Shown piece by piece: positions 1 to 11,003 of a DNA stretch of 64,000 nucleotides. A program made the position numbers and the translations under genes. Source of the DNA: Symbiodinium kawagutii. Taxonomy: Eukaryota > Sar > Dinophyceae > Suessiales > Symbiodiniaceae. Position 1 is the first letter of the stretch. Each line of letters opens with the position of its first letter. A model generated the notes under the pieces. That model made no database searches. It saw nothing but the letters and a program-made list of their open reading frames with translations, and was not told the origin of the DNA. The DNA lies in NCBI GenBank assembly GCA_009767595.1, contig VSDK01022142.1, positions 89,577 through 153,576 on the forward strand, in the 5' to 3' direction.

Positions 1-541
1 AAACACCAGCGGGGATCTAGAAAACGTAAGGGAACTGAATTTCGGGGATTCAAAAAACACCAGCGAGGATTTAGAAAACGTAAGGGATCTAAATTTCGGG
101 GATTCAAAAAGCATTGGCGGGGATTTAGAAAACGTAAGGGAACTGAATTTCGGGGATTCAAAAAGCATTGGCGGGGATTTAGAAAACGTAAGGGAACTGA
201 ATTTCGGGGATTCAAAAAACACCAGCGGGGATTTAGAAAACGTAAGGGAACTGAATTTCGGGGATTCAAAAAACACCAGCGAAGATTTTGAAAACGTAAG
301 GGAACTGAATTTCGGGGATTCAAAAAACACCAGCGGGGATTTAGAAAACGTAAGGGAACTGAATTTCGGGGATTCAAAAAACACCAGCGGGGATTTAGAA
401 AATGTAAGGGAACTGAATTTCGGGGATTCAAAAAACACCAGCGAGGATCTAGAAAACGTAAGGGCACTGAATTTCGGGGATTCAAAAAGCATCGGCGGGG
501 ATTTAGAAAACGTAAGGGAACTGAATTTCGGGGATTTTTAA
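1..541 (+). repeat. 54-base minisatellite, about ten copies
   Basis: Ten head-to-tail copies of a 54-base unit (core GGGGATTTAGAAAACGTAAG) run from the window edge, so the array is probably cut off. The unit is a multiple of three. One plus-strand frame stays open through all copies as the 18-residue repeat GDLENVRELNFGDSKNTS and ends at TAA 539-541; it has no Met in view. Several copy differences are silent in that frame (CTA/TTA, GAG/GAA, ATT/ATC, AAC/AAT), others change residues. Two minus frames are also open, so coding is possible but not shown. Confidence 0.9.
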
Positions 542-610
542 AAAACACCACTTCAATCCACTTCAACAAAGATTCTAATGACCCGTCACCCCTTCCCCCC
601 ACGACCAGCC

Positions 611-722
611 CTAGCCCCTGGGCTGCCACCGAAGGGCTGCCATGCTCAGCTGCATCTTGGCAGCGCAGGCCATGGGCAGCGTGCGCCGCTGCTCCTCGGC
701 CATCTCCAAACCGAAGCGGCTC
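611..722 (-). CDS. terminal exon, unknown protein
   Basis: After a pyrimidine-rich acceptor (CCGCTCCCAG|GAG) a minus frame reads SRFGLEMAEEQRRTLPMACA and continues to a TAG at 611-613, 37 codons in phase. It is clearly more GC-rich than the TG-rich sequence on its right. No family recognised. The plus strand is also open here, so strand rests on the splice site and on the minus bias of the neighbours. Confidence 0.4.
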
Positions 723-1499
723 CTGGGAGCGGCCAGGTGGAGATGGTGAGCGGCCACGTCTTTCCATGGGTTTTCCCATGGGTTTTCCCGTGTTTTTTGG
801 TGGTTCATGTTGGTCTTGGTCATGGTTATATGATGTTATATGGGCCTTATGGTGGTTGTTGATGATGACTATTGACATGGTGGTTTGTTTCATCATGGTT
901 GGTATGAACGGGCCAGAATTTTGAGTGAGCTGGTTGATGATATGCGTTGTGATGGATGATGATTTCTGATGCTGTATTATCACTGGTTGACAAAACAAAA
1001 GGTTCATGGTGCTTGACAAGGTGCCATAATGCTCGTTAAAGTGAACACTGGTGGTTGAATGTGGTTGATGTTGGCTAACCAGCGACAAACAATACTGGCG
1101 ATCAACCAAGGCCAATAATGGTTGATGATGATAAGTAAAGGCCATTGATGGAGCCACATATCTTTGGACAGGTTGATAGTTGACCATCTCATGAAGTTTC
1201 TCGATTTTCGCATAAAATGCGGAGTAAATCCTCAACCATCAACCATTTGGGGGATTAATGGCCAGAATCCAAACGATCATGGTGGATTGGGCAGATTCTT
1301 CGACCATCAATGCGCAAAAAAAGGGATTCTGCTTTGGGGCCAGATATATGACATCATCAATCTCAAATCGCATAGCGCAATCTCCAATCATCACCAAAGC
1401 TGTTTGATTGATACTGGTCCAGGGTATCACAAGGTCAAAGGTTCAGAGTGAACATTCCTCCCCTATTTGAAATGATTTTCGGCGGGTTTGGACCGAAAG

Positions 1500-1660
1500 C
1501 CAAGCTTGTGCCGGTTCCCTTCCCCTGGCTGCTCCTGCTGCAGCATCGGAAGCAATGCCACAGCAGCCGCAAGGCATCGGTGGCCCGCTCGCTGTTTTCG
1601 TCTTCGGCGTCGTGGATGAGATTCACCTTCTCTTCACAGTCCTCCGCCCAAGCGGTGCAC
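1500..1660 (-). CDS. coding island, unknown protein
   Basis: A minus frame starting after ATCAAAG|GTGC reads CTAWAEDCEEKVNLIHDAED and on through a helical, acidic then Cys/Arg-rich stretch (LRLLWHCFRCCSRSSQ). The left end is not fixed; no clean donor was seen. Composition and peptide character suggest an internal exon. Confidence 0.35.
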
Positions 1661-2319
1661 CTTTGATTCATTGATCTTATTGCTGAAAGTGGTACGATTT
1701 GCGTGGTATGTCTACTAAGTATATCAAAGTACCATTACTCGAAGTTTTTACCTTTTGGAAACTTGGTGTTGGGTCTGGACGTATCACATTGTGCTGAATG
1801 CTAAAGCAGGCATCCTGGCATGCGCATGCATGCGCGCTACTAGTCCATGGATACTATCCAGTACCCCAACATGGAGCTACCCCAATCGCCTGACAGGGAT
1901 CACTTCTGAATAAAGGGCCGATTCTGGAAGTTCACGGTTGAACTAGACACAGCAGGTTGACAAGCTTCGAAAATCTTTGAACAATCAACGGCAGTCGCTC
2001 CGCCTTGGGTTTTTTGCGAAGCGCATTTGCTATGGGGATGCTCCACATGTTATGGTGATAATATTTACCGGTGGCTTCAAGATTCATCCCCCAATATGGC
2101 TGCAAATCATCCACGGTTTGCGTCCATGCAATGAAGACGTGCAAGTTCCACAAGTTGGCGAGGCTGCTTCTGCTGCTTTATGTTGTTACCCGGTGCACCA
2201 GCATCTAGACATTCTTCAGTTTTGACTTAACCAAGTAAGCAACGAGGCAATCAACTGATCATCGAACCAACCAACAAGTTATAGTTGTAGCCTATATCAT
2301 ATTATATCATATCATATCC

Positions 2320-2896
2320 CTATTCTCCATGACCCAAAATTCCCCAGGCAACCGCTGCCAGGGATCCCAACCCCACCATCCATCGCTCCTGAAATCGGCC
2401 CTGCTCTAGGTCTTCCTCGGCCTCTTTGAGGGCCAGGTCCGGTGTGCCTCCGACAGTTTCCACCAGGTTCGGGTAGAAGAAACCATCACCTGCACACGGA
2501 CCCGTAAGGGCATCAAGGGCATCCAAGGGGGTTGAGTTGGTCACGATTTGCAACCAGTGTCAACCACTATTTCTGACCTTCACTAACATCACCACTAACT
2601 GCTGTTCACCATCACTGAGTATCATTTATCATCAAGCATCGCTAGCCATGATTCACCATCACTAGGCATCAGCAAGCATCATCGAGTCTTCATAGGCCAC
2701 TTTTTACCAGCTTTTTGATCATCGTTCACCACCATTTAGCCAATTCAGCTTAGCCATTCAGCCACAACTCGTCACCTCTGCCACTGCTAACCAGAGATCC
2801 ACCAGCCCTCTGCTGTTGCCTGGCCTGTGGGTGGCGGCTCACACGCCAAGTGCAGCTCTGGAGGCAACGCCCGATCCGCAACCATGGCAGGGACCC
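2320..2896 (-). CDS. two joined exons, C-terminal part of an unknown membrane-associated protein
   Basis: Exon 2792-2896 follows a good acceptor (CCCCATCACCAG|GGG), reads VPAMVADRALPPELHLACEP and ends at a GTTAGC donor with one base over. Exon 2320-2489 follows GTGTGCAG|GTGAT and needs exactly one base, so the two join in phase across a 302-base intron. The second exon reads GDGFFYPNLVETVGGTPDLA, then an acidic helix and a hydrophobic end (MVGLGSLAAVAWGIL) before TAG. The hydrophobic tail could be a membrane anchor. No family recognised. Confidence 0.5.
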
Positions 2897-3044
2897 CTGG
2901 TGATGGGGAACCCGAGGATGGGTGGGATGACTATGGAGCTCTAGGTGACTGAGCAAGCTACAAGAACCAACAAAATCATGGCCAGTTGGTTACTTACCAA
3001 CAACCAACCAACAACCAACCAACAACTGCCACCAAAGACTCAAA

Positions 3045-3170
3045 CTTGCTTTGCCGTTTCTGTCTTTTGATGCCTTGCTTTCGTTTGATCTTCTGGACTG
3101 CTGAGATGCTACCATCAGGTTGCTGATGGATCTGGCTAAATCAGCTGCTTTCCATGTGTGAACTGATGAC
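3045..3170 (-). CDS. coding island, Ser/Lys-rich
   Basis: A minus frame reads WKAADLARSISNLMVASQQS followed by a Ser/Lys-rich stretch (RRSNESKASKDRNGKAS). A possible donor (AAGCAA|GTTTGAG) closes it. Ends are uncertain and no family is recognised. Confidence 0.3.
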
Positions 3171-3268
3171 ATTTGTGCACCATCTCAAACCAATGTACAC
3201 CAATTCAATTAGGTGTTGCAAGTTCTGCATAGTTCGCGATGCTGGGCACAGTATTGGCGATGGCTCAC

Positions 3269-4639
3269 CGGATCATGAAATCTGCAGGATTGGTCCCTCT
3301 TCAAACTCCAACAACTTTCTATTGCCGACTTTGATAAGCAGTTGAACAGCATCTGTGCCCGAAAGCCATCTGCAAGCATGCATGCTGAGGCTGTACAACA
3401 AACGGTGCCATTTCCGTCGTGGGATCCTGCCTGGAACAACCTCTAACTCATCTGACTCTCACGCCTCCGAAGCTGTTGTTTAAACATCAAACTTTCCTGA
3501 ACATGACCTTTTTGACCGAACTTAGTACCAACTTGCTAAGCCAAACTAGCAATCTACACCAGTTCAAACCCACCATATCCCCGCACCATCCCGCCCGCCC
3601 AGCGGCGAAGGTCCTCTGTGCATAGCGAACCAACAGTGCCTCCAGGGTCAACGGCTGATTTGCTGGGATCCAATTGGACCTGGGCAGCCGCTCCCAATCA
3701 GTGCCACCAGTGGACGGTTTTTTCCACTGTTATAGTTCAAGAGGTTTGTACAATTTGATGCACGAGGTGGGAGCACTTTCTGAGACTTCTTGATTATGGG
3801 TTCCACTGGTCGGTAGACATTTCCTTAATGGGTTGTGATTTCCAACAACCAGCTGGATCACTCTCAAGCAACTTTATCAAATACTTGTACATGTATCAAC
3901 CAATTCCTCTGGTTGTTGGTCATTTTCTCTTACTCAGCTGCACGTTTACCGCCACGGAAAAATAACGAACCCCAGGGTAGCTTAGCAACTGCTCAATTGC
4001 AAACAAGTAGATACAAGTCCATGAATTCCTGGGATGTAAGCATGCCATGAAAAGTAGGGGAGGGCATTGGACCCGTATCATCCCGTATGGAGCCATTGGA
4101 ATGATCTTCCAGTGTGAATCTCACCGTGTGGTGAAGCAACCCAGGCGGTATGTGTCACCACCATGGACCTGGTTCATCACCCATGTCCAGCAATGGTGAA
4201 TGTGAGTCACAAAAAAATCATGGTTCATGATGACCTAATAGACACATTCAACCAACTAAAATTGAACCAAGATTCATTCAGCCGAATCTTCTCTGGTTTG
4301 GGTCACGAGCCGCAGCTATGTGGGCCGTCAGGAGTCGACAGGTGATAGGCATCAACGCATTGCCAAAAGCTATCTGTTTCGGCCGTGTAAAAAAATCGAA
4401 GTCTTCTGATTAAACTGTTTGTTCATAGGTATCCCGATAGGCAAAGATCAGTTAATCATTTGTTTGTTCATAGGTATCCTCATTGACCATGATTTGTTCA
4501 ACAACGCAAAAACATTGAGTCTTTGTTAGTGCTCTCACCAATGCGATTTGGGGTGTCGCCATGACGGCCTCCCAGGTGGAATTGGTTGGCGCAATCTTGC
4601 GCCAAAGGGGCAAAGCCCGGGATTTGGGGGCAGATTCTG
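3269..4639 (-). CDS. two exons that join in phase, Cys-rich unknown protein
   Basis: Exon 4539-4639 (acceptor TTGATTGTAG|CAG, donor GCATTG|GTGAG) reads ESAPKSRALPLWRKIAPTNS and ends on a codon boundary. Exon 3269-3430 (acceptor TTGTTCCAG|GCA, donor GATCCG|GTGAGCC) begins on one: AGSHDGNGTVCCTASACMLA, then more Cys and Trp. The exon calls are good; that they belong to one transcript across a 1.1 kb intron is inference. No family recognised. Confidence 0.4.
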
Positions 4640-5172
4640 CTACAATCAAAGTTGCAAGTTCTTCAATTCTTCATTTGGGTATGCCATGGTATGCCCCTAT
4701 AGCTGATCCCAAAGATATCCAATCTAATTCAGAGACCAACCATTTGGGGTCGATTTACTGACATGCATACGAACGAACCCGCTGATGATTCGCCAGGCTC
4801 ATCTCAGCCATCAAAGGCCTGGGGTTCCGCACGTCCAATTCACCTCTAAGGGGCTGCTGGCATAGAGCCTGGCAGCTGCACATCAACAACGGCAAGCAGA
4901 GTAGAATCGGCCACCAAAAGTCTCATGAATCTCTCCTTGTATACCTTCAACATACTGCAAACATGCCTGGATAAAGCCATTTTACGAGTTGCGGCGGATG
5001 TTGTTCATACCATGGCAACATTTGGGCGGCATGCCACGCTAATTTGCTGTTCAACTTGAGAGCAGCTGGTTGGTGGTCAAAACCCTCTGAAAAATATTAT
5101 CGTCAATCAACCACCAATGTTGAAAACCACCATGATCCCGTATCAACAACTATAATCCTCTATGAAACATGG

Positions 5173-5267
5173 TCAAAACCAGCAGCAACATAGAGCATTC
5201 CTCCAAAGAATCCCCAACCCTTCGCTGCCTTCGCACTTCAACACTTTGGAAGAGCGGAAGCTTCTGC
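5173..5267 (-). CDS. short terminal exon
   Basis: Acceptor CCCCGCATTCAG|GC, then a 30-residue frame (RSFRSSKVLKCEGSEGLGIL) to TGA at 5173-5175. Basic and short; no family recognised. Confidence 0.3.
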
Positions 5268-5279
5268 CTGAATGCGGGG

Positions 5280-6355
5280 GTCGCGGTGAGTGACGTTCAT
5301 GGTACAGCCGTTGGCAAGTCATTCATAGCCAGTTGGGTTTGACCAGCTGGTAAGACTCAAATGGTAAGAATGGGCTATACCAATGGCAAATGACTGAGAT
5401 CTTGGCTATAGCGACTACAAGTTCTTACCAATTTGTGATTGAAGCTGTGACTAATGGTAAGTGATCAGTATAGCTAACAACTTAGTTGTAGCCATGAGTA
5501 TAGCCAATTGTTGATATATAAGCCAAATTGTACCCAGTATATGCCACTAATAGCTAGTACCTTGTTTTTCCGCCACTTGGTAAGAGGTGGTGAGTCTCTT
5601 ACAATCATGATGAATGGTGCAAGCTAGAGTTTTAACTGGCTATGACAAATATTCCTAGGGATATAGCAAAAGGCCGATATAATGGGATATCATTATTCAC
5701 AATTCGTAAGAAGAACTGCCAGCCTATTGGTTTTATTACCATGGAAGAGCGATTAATCATTGCTCAGCATGGTCTTGTAGATTCGAATGATCAATAAGTT
5801 CAAATGATATTGCTCCAAAACCTGGCCAGGTGCACCAGTTGCCACTTGAACCACTGCATGCTCAACACCAACCAGTTGATCACCAGCTTGAACCATATGA
5901 TCTTCCAACTCCACTACTGGTCAATAATTAGTGAGTTGATTGCTGATGGTCAAACCGTGAGTATGTTCCTTCCCGTTGATGAATGACTGATGAGCTGTGG
6001 CTGGTTCGCAATAGTGGCTCAAGTTGCTAGAAAAAAAACAAATGGGTACAACCATGGGTTCACAATCCTTCATCCGAGTCGATCGACCGGCTGAAACAAC
6101 TGACGACTGTGAACAAGAACCTGGAAACAATCAAAAGATCTCCCGCTGTTCAACAGTTCATCAATGTTCAAATATGTTCAACATCAATTAATCAATATCT
6201 AGCCCTTAAAATGCCAAATCACCAGCTAAATGATTAGTCGACCAATGTCGCAGCATAGGGCCTGAAGTCTGCGAAAACCCTGCGCGGTGCCCAAGTCATG
6301 CGCTGGGACAACCATGTTTTCTTTGCTTACCTCTTGATGGCGGCATCTCAAAGTG
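5280..6355. other. no gene seen
   Basis: AT-leaning sequence rich in short GGTTGATGG/CCATCAACC words. I see no convincing open frame or repeat array between the 5267 exon and the end of the large repeat gene. Confidence 0.5.
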
Positions 6356-6360
6356 TCAAC

Positions 6361-9180
6361 TTACCTGCCCCAACTCAAGAGCTGCTGCTTTGTGTAAGTC
6401 CTGACGCCAGTCTGCAGCTGCACTTGCACGGTCTCCTCAGGAGAAAGCATGTGGCCCAAGTTGATGTGGGCTTGAGTGCAGTTGTGGTCCAACTTGATGG
6501 CTTCGAGGTACAACTCCTTTTTATTGAAACGCCTGGGGCCAGTCTGCAGCTCCACTTGCATCGTTTCATTTGGAAAGAGCTCGAAACCCAGGTTGTTGTA
6601 GGCAAACGCGCAGTTGTTGTCCAACTTGATGGCTTTGAGGTACAACTCCTTTTTGTTGAAACGCCTGGGGCCAGTCTGCAGCTCCAATTGCACGGTCTCC
6701 TGAGGAGAGAGCTCTAAGCCCAGGTTGCTGCAGGCAAGTGCGAAGTTGTTGTCCAACTTGATGGCTTCGAGGAACAACTCCTTTTTGTTGAAATGCCTGG
6801 GGCCAGTCTGCAGCTCCAATTGCACGGTCTCCTCAGGAGAAAGCATGTGGCTCAGGTTGATGTAGGCAAACGCAGAAGTGTTGTCCAACTTGATGGCTTC
6901 GAGGAACAAGTCCTTTTTGTTGAAAGGCCTGGGGCCAGTCTGCAGCTCCAACTGCACGGTCTCTTCAGGAGAAAGCAGGTGGCCCAGGTTAATGTAGGCA
7001 AGCGCGCAGTTGTGGTCTAACTTGATGGCTTCGAGGTACAATTCTTTTTTATTAAAACGCCTGGGGCCAGTCTGCAGCTCCACTTGCATCGTTTCATTTG
7101 GAAAGAGCTCGAAGCCCAGGTTGTTGTAGGCATGCGCGCAGCTGTTGTCCAACTTGATGGCTTCGAGGAACAAGTCCTTTTTGTTGAAAGGCCTGGGGCC
7201 AGTCTGCAGCTCCAATTGCACGGTCTCCTGAGGAGAGAGCTCTAAGCCCAGGTTGCTGTAGGCAAGTGCGAAGTTGTTGTCCAACTTGATGGCTTCGAGG
7301 AACAAGTCCTTTTTGTTGAAAGGCCTGGGGCCAGTCTGCAGCTCCAATTGCACGGTCTCCTGAGGAGAGAGCATGTGGCCCAGGTTGATGTAGGCAATCG
7401 CAGACGTGTTGTCCAACTTGATGGCTTCGAGGAACAACTCCTTTTTGTTGAAAGGCTTGACGCCAGTCTGCAGCTCCAATTGCACGGTCTCCTCAGGAGA
7501 GAGCATGTGGCCCAGGTTGATGTAGGCAATCGCAGACGTGTTGTCCAACTTGATGGCTTCGAGGTACAACTCCTTTTTGTTGAAAGGCTTGACGCCAGTC
7601 TGCAGCTCCAATTGCACGGTCTCCTCAGGAGAGAGCATGTGGCCCAGGTTGATGTAGGCAATCGCAGACGTGTTGTCCAACTTGATGGCTTCGAGGTACA
7701 ACTCCTTTTTGTTGAAAGGCTTGACGCCAGTCTGCAGCTCCAATTGCACGGTCTCCTCAGGAGAGAGCATGTGGCCCAGGTTGATGTAGGCAATCGCAGA
7801 CGTGTTGTCCAACTTGATGGCTTCGAGGTACAACTCCTTTTTGTTGAAACGCCTGGGGCCAGTCTGCAGCTCCACTTGCATCGTTTCATTTGGAAAGAGC
7901 CCGAAGCCCAGGTTGTTGTAGGCAAACGCGCAGTTGTTGTCCAACTTGATGGCTTTGAGGTACAACTCCTTCTTGCTGAAACGCCTGGGGCCAGTCTGCA
8001 GCTCCAATTGCACGGTCTCCTCAGGAGAGAGCTCTAAGCCCAGGTTGCTGTAGGCAAGTGCGAAGTTGTTGTCCAACTTGATGGCTTGGAGGTACAACTC
8101 CTTTTTGTTGAAACGCCTGGGGCCAGTCTGCAGCTCCACTTGCACGGTTTCATTTGGAAAGAACTCGAAGCCCAGGTTGTTGTAGGCATGCGCGCAGCTG
8201 TTGTCCACCTTGATGGCTTCGAGGTACAATTCCTTTTTGTTGCAAAACCTGACGCCACTCTGCAGCTGCACTTGCACGGTCTCCTCATGAGCGAGCGCGG
8301 TGCCCAGGTTGATGTAGGCATGGCTGTCCGCGGGTTTTACCTCAATGACTTTCATCAGGAGCTTCTTTTGGATTTCTTGATAGTTTTGGATGCCGTACTT
8401 GGCCAAATTCTGGACCATCTCGTCGGTCTCAAGCCGCTTCTCCAAGATTTGCACAATCTCAGAGGATGATTGCTGGGCATCTTTCACTCCGAGATTCTCA
8501 GCGCGAGCTTGTTTGTAGATTGACACTAACCAAACATCGCGCCAGAAAGGTTGCTTCTCGCCAAAACAATCGCGGCCTTTCAGCCTTTTTCTACCGTTTC
8601 GCATCAAGGGGCCATCCGTGACCTCTTCCATAACATTCTTTGACACCTGCTCATCGACTATCAGCGGGATGCAGCAGTCTGCTTTGCCATGGTACTGGCC
8701 TTTGACATAATCTCCAATCGCACCATTGAGGGCAGCATTGAAAGGAACATCAGGTCCCGGTAAATCCAAACCTGTTTTCTCCTTAAAGTTGTCCTTGGTG
8801 GGGAAATAGTTATTTACTAGAACCTCCGTTTTCGACTTCCATTTGTCGGGTGATTTCATTGTGGCATAGATGCCCAATCCAAAGTAGTTGTCTGTGTTGC
8901 TTTCACCCAGCGGAGCCAGGAGCTTGGGATTTTCGAGGCTGGTGATTTTTCTGAAGGAATTCTCAAGAGTATAGTGAAAAAGGATTCGATCTCCTTCTCG
9001 CAAGCCTCTGTGTCCAGCATCCTCTCTGACATCAATGGCGCACGCCCACATCTTAATGCCGGTGGCTTCGTGCTTGATGGTCAAGGCATCTTCGTAGGTG
9101 TACCCCCGTGCATTCAGGCGGTCTCCTTGGAAGTACTCTTTGCTGCCAAAAAAGGTCTCTGGTGATGCCGCCTTTTCCAT
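6361..9180 (-). CDS. ADP-ribosyltransferase-like protein with TPR-like repeats
   Basis: A 939-residue intronless frame on the minus strand. I place the start at the Met at 9180 (MEKAASPETFFGS) because the paralog at 27128 begins the same way; the frame itself extends 36 codons further upstream. Residues 1-285 hold an FHYT motif (about residue 70) and a later FGLGIYAT motif, the spacing and wording of PARP/ART-type ADP-ribosyltransferase folds; activity is inferred, not shown. Residues 288-939 are about fifteen 44-residue repeats, pattern AYxNLGxxLSPEETVQLELQ followed by a KKELYLEAIKLDN helix, which resembles a TPR with a ten-residue insert. A GTAAG at the stop mimics a donor, but the paralog keeps a stop at the same codon, so I take the stop as real. 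Likely a signalling or binding protein with the repeats as scaffold. Confidence 0.8.
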   Translation of the reverse strand: MEKAASPETFFGSKEYFQGDRLNARGYTYEDALTIKHEATGIKMWACAIDVREDAGHRGLREGDRILFHYTLENSFRKITSLENPKLLAPLGESNTDNYFGLGIYATMKSPDKWKSKTEVLVNNYFPTKDNFKEKTGLDLPGPDVPFNAALNGAIGDYVKGQYHGKADCCIPLIVDEQVSKNVMEEVTDGPLMRNGRKRLKGRDCFGEKQPFWRDVWLVSIYKQARAENLGVKDAQQSSSEIVQILEKRLETDEMVQNLAKYGIQNYQEIQKKLLMKVIEVKPADSHAYINLGTALAHEETVQVQLQSGVRFCNKKELYLEAIKVDNSCAHAYNNLGFEFFPNETVQVELQTGPRRFNKKELYLQAIKLDNNFALAYSNLGLELSPEETVQLELQTGPRRFSKKELYLKAIKLDNNCAFAYNNLGFGLFPNETMQVELQTGPRRFNKKELYLEAIKLDNTSAIAYINLGHMLSPEETVQLELQTGVKPFNKKELYLEAIKLDNTSAIAYINLGHMLSPEETVQLELQTGVKPFNKKELYLEAIKLDNTSAIAYINLGHMLSPEETVQLELQTGVKPFNKKELFLEAIKLDNTSAIAYINLGHMLSPQETVQLELQTGPRPFNKKDLFLEAIKLDNNFALAYSNLGLELSPQETVQLELQTGPRPFNKKDLFLEAIKLDNSCAHAYNNLGFELFPNETMQVELQTGPRRFNKKELYLEAIKLDHNCALAYINLGHLLSPEETVQLELQTGPRPFNKKDLFLEAIKLDNTSAFAYINLSHMLSPEETVQLELQTGPRHFNKKELFLEAIKLDNNFALACSNLGLELSPQETVQLELQTGPRRFNKKELYLKAIKLDNNCAFAYNNLGFELFPNETMQVELQTGPRRFNKKELYLEAIKLDHNCTQAHINLGHMLSPEETVQVQLQTGVRTYTKQQLLSWGR
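6364..8319 (-). repeat. 132-base coding repeat array, about 15 units
   Basis: The C-terminal two thirds of the ART-like gene is a tandem array with a 132-base period (44 codons). Units alternate among a few types (GHMLSPEET, GLELSPQET, GFELFPNET). Units 5 to 8, about 7370-7850, are almost identical at the DNA level, whereas the first and last units are the most diverged, which points to recent unequal exchange or conversion in the middle of the array. Confidence 0.9.
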
Positions 9181-9189
9181 AGCAAGGCA

Positions 9190-9855
9190 CAAAAAACCAA
9201 AACAATAGTACAAGTACTGTTTTTTCTTGGCCTTGATGACTCCCCGGACATAGCTTGGCCTACAATGTTTCTGGATATGGCATCGCATGAAAACAAACGA
9301 GTCTCGCTGTTGGGGAGTTCACCTTCTCCAGGGAACCCTGAAACAGTTACACGAATCTACAGTGGGAACAATAGAAGTCCAAAATGCAAGAAAACCTATG
9401 GAACCAGCATTGGCATGGTAGCGGACAACTGCACCCCTGAAGAATTTTGAGTCATTCTCACTTGCAGCTGCGGGAACGCTTTGAAGCTTGGGAGCTCACT
9501 GCAGAAATAATTGTGGACCACAGCTGTCTCACGCCGCATATCCCCCAAACTCACCCGCCCAAAAATCATTCTCAATCATGAGCTGATTTGGGATGATTCG
9601 CCAGCTGCAATATTTTGTTAGCTTGCGCATTGTATTTTGGCCCTCATAGTGATACCATCAACACCTTTCTTGGCGGTTCTCATCATTCAGTTCGTTGACA
9701 ATACAGAACTTACCAATCACTACTGCCAGTGTAGCTGTTGTGGCGGTAGGAATTGCCACTTCCGTCGCCTGAAAGCATCAATGACAGCAATGATAACGCC
9801 AATTAAAAGCAACACACAGCCATTATCATCAACATTCTCATTATCGTTGTCATTA
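9190..9855. other. upstream flank of the ART-like gene, no gene seen
   Basis: Mixed low-complexity sequence, including a run of CATTATC words near 9820-9870. No promoter element or open frame could be recognised. Confidence 0.4.
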
Positions 9856-9861
9856 TCATCA

Positions 9862-9963
9862 TCACCCAAATACCAGATTTTTGACCCTGCTGCACCGGTT
9901 CCTGAAGACCATCTGTCCATAGATGGACACCCCTGAAGCCAGGTAGGGACCTTGCTGCGAGCA
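9862..9963 (-). CDS. terminal exon, unknown protein
   Basis: A strong polypyrimidine acceptor (GTTGTCCCCTCGCAG|TGC) opens a 33-residue frame, CSQQGPYLASGVSIYGQMVF, that ends at TGA 9862-9864 in phase. It lies just upstream of the ART-like gene, on the same strand, and is probably the end of the preceding gene. Confidence 0.45.
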   Translation of the reverse strand, partial: CSQQGPYLASGVSIYGQMVFRNRCSRVKNLVFG

Positions 9964-10094
9964 CTGCGAGGGGACAACAGGAGAGGAACCAACAGAGGCG
10001 TCCACAGGGGTTGGTCCAAGAAAGGCATACATCCACATGGATTTCATCAAGTTTCATCCAAGAAATATTGGGTTTCACCCAACAAATATTGGCA

Positions 10095-10362
10095 TCAAGT
10101 TCCTGCCAAGAAATGTAGTGCTTTCCGAAAACGAGATTGTGATTTTGAATTCAAGGTAATTGGTAGGCATTCCAATTTTGACCAGTCATTTTTTGGGAGC
10201 GTTGCCTGGGAAACAAAGGTGTTTATTAGGTGTTTGGTATTTAATCTTGAGCCCCGGCCATACTGCCGTGCGCCTGTCAAACTGGTTAGCCATTGGGGCA
10301 CCACAGAACGTAAAAGCGATCCTAGGTCATTTTCTATGTGATCCATGTCCACATATAAACGC
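10095..10362 (-). CDS. exon, unknown 89-residue segment
   Basis: After GACAGCAG|G the minus frame reads RLYVDMDHIENDLGSLLRSV and continues with mixed polar and basic sequence to a TGA at 10095. The long frame with ordinary composition in AT-rich surroundings supports coding. No family recognised. Confidence 0.45.
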
Positions 10363-10598
10363 CTGCTGTCTCTGTCTCTCTGCCCCTCTCTCTGCATGCG
10401 TAGGCATGTACATCTGTATATCTGTAAATGTACCTATGTGTGTGTGTGTGTGGGTGCCAGCCCTTGTATATGTTTGATTTTACCTGCATAAATATGATCA
10501 AATATATGTCCAAATATAAGCATCAACACGATACAGTAAACATATGTAAGAGACTGTACTGTTGAACAACTCAATACAGCTAACTAGTAGAGTCCATT

Positions 10599-10620
10599 AT
10601 ATATATATATATATATATAT
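10599..10620. repeat. (AT)11 microsatellite
   Basis: Perfect alternating AT tract in a gene-free stretch. Confidence 0.95.
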
Positions 10621-11003
10621 GTACATTCTATTTCTATTGTAGCTGTATATAATAGCAACTAGTTGTTTTCTACCCTTTTTCAAAAACAAATACAATAGAA
10701 ACAAATGAATTTGAGCTGCCACTATAGCTATTTCATTGAAAATTCTGACGTATCCTTTTTCTATACAAATAGCTATCTGGCTGTGGGTAAAAACACTGTA
10801 CCCCTGGTTCCCATCACTAACCATTGTTTCCCCCATGAACTTGTTGCTTAGTATTGATGGTTAATATTGACCCATAGCCCATAGCCATATATGTTGCTGG
10901 TATATCCTCCATAGTTGCCAGTTGTTATCCCTTACTAACCATTAAACCAGCTTAGTTGTTGGTTGGTTGAAGCCTTGACCCATAGCTATCTGCCACTTTT
11001 TTG

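Noticed and set aside
1-541. CRISPR-like array
   Set aside because: Copies are contiguous with no unique spacers; it is a minisatellite, in a eukaryotic setting.
6355-6365. GTAAG at the end of the ART-like gene as a splice donor
   Set aside because: The paralog has a stop at the same codon (TAG against TAA), so a conserved stop is simpler.
7242-8037. Antisense and frame-shifted 227-229 codon frames over the repeat gene
   Set aside because: The 132-base period keeps several frames open. The minus 975-codon frame has the conserved head and a paralog, so these are shadows.
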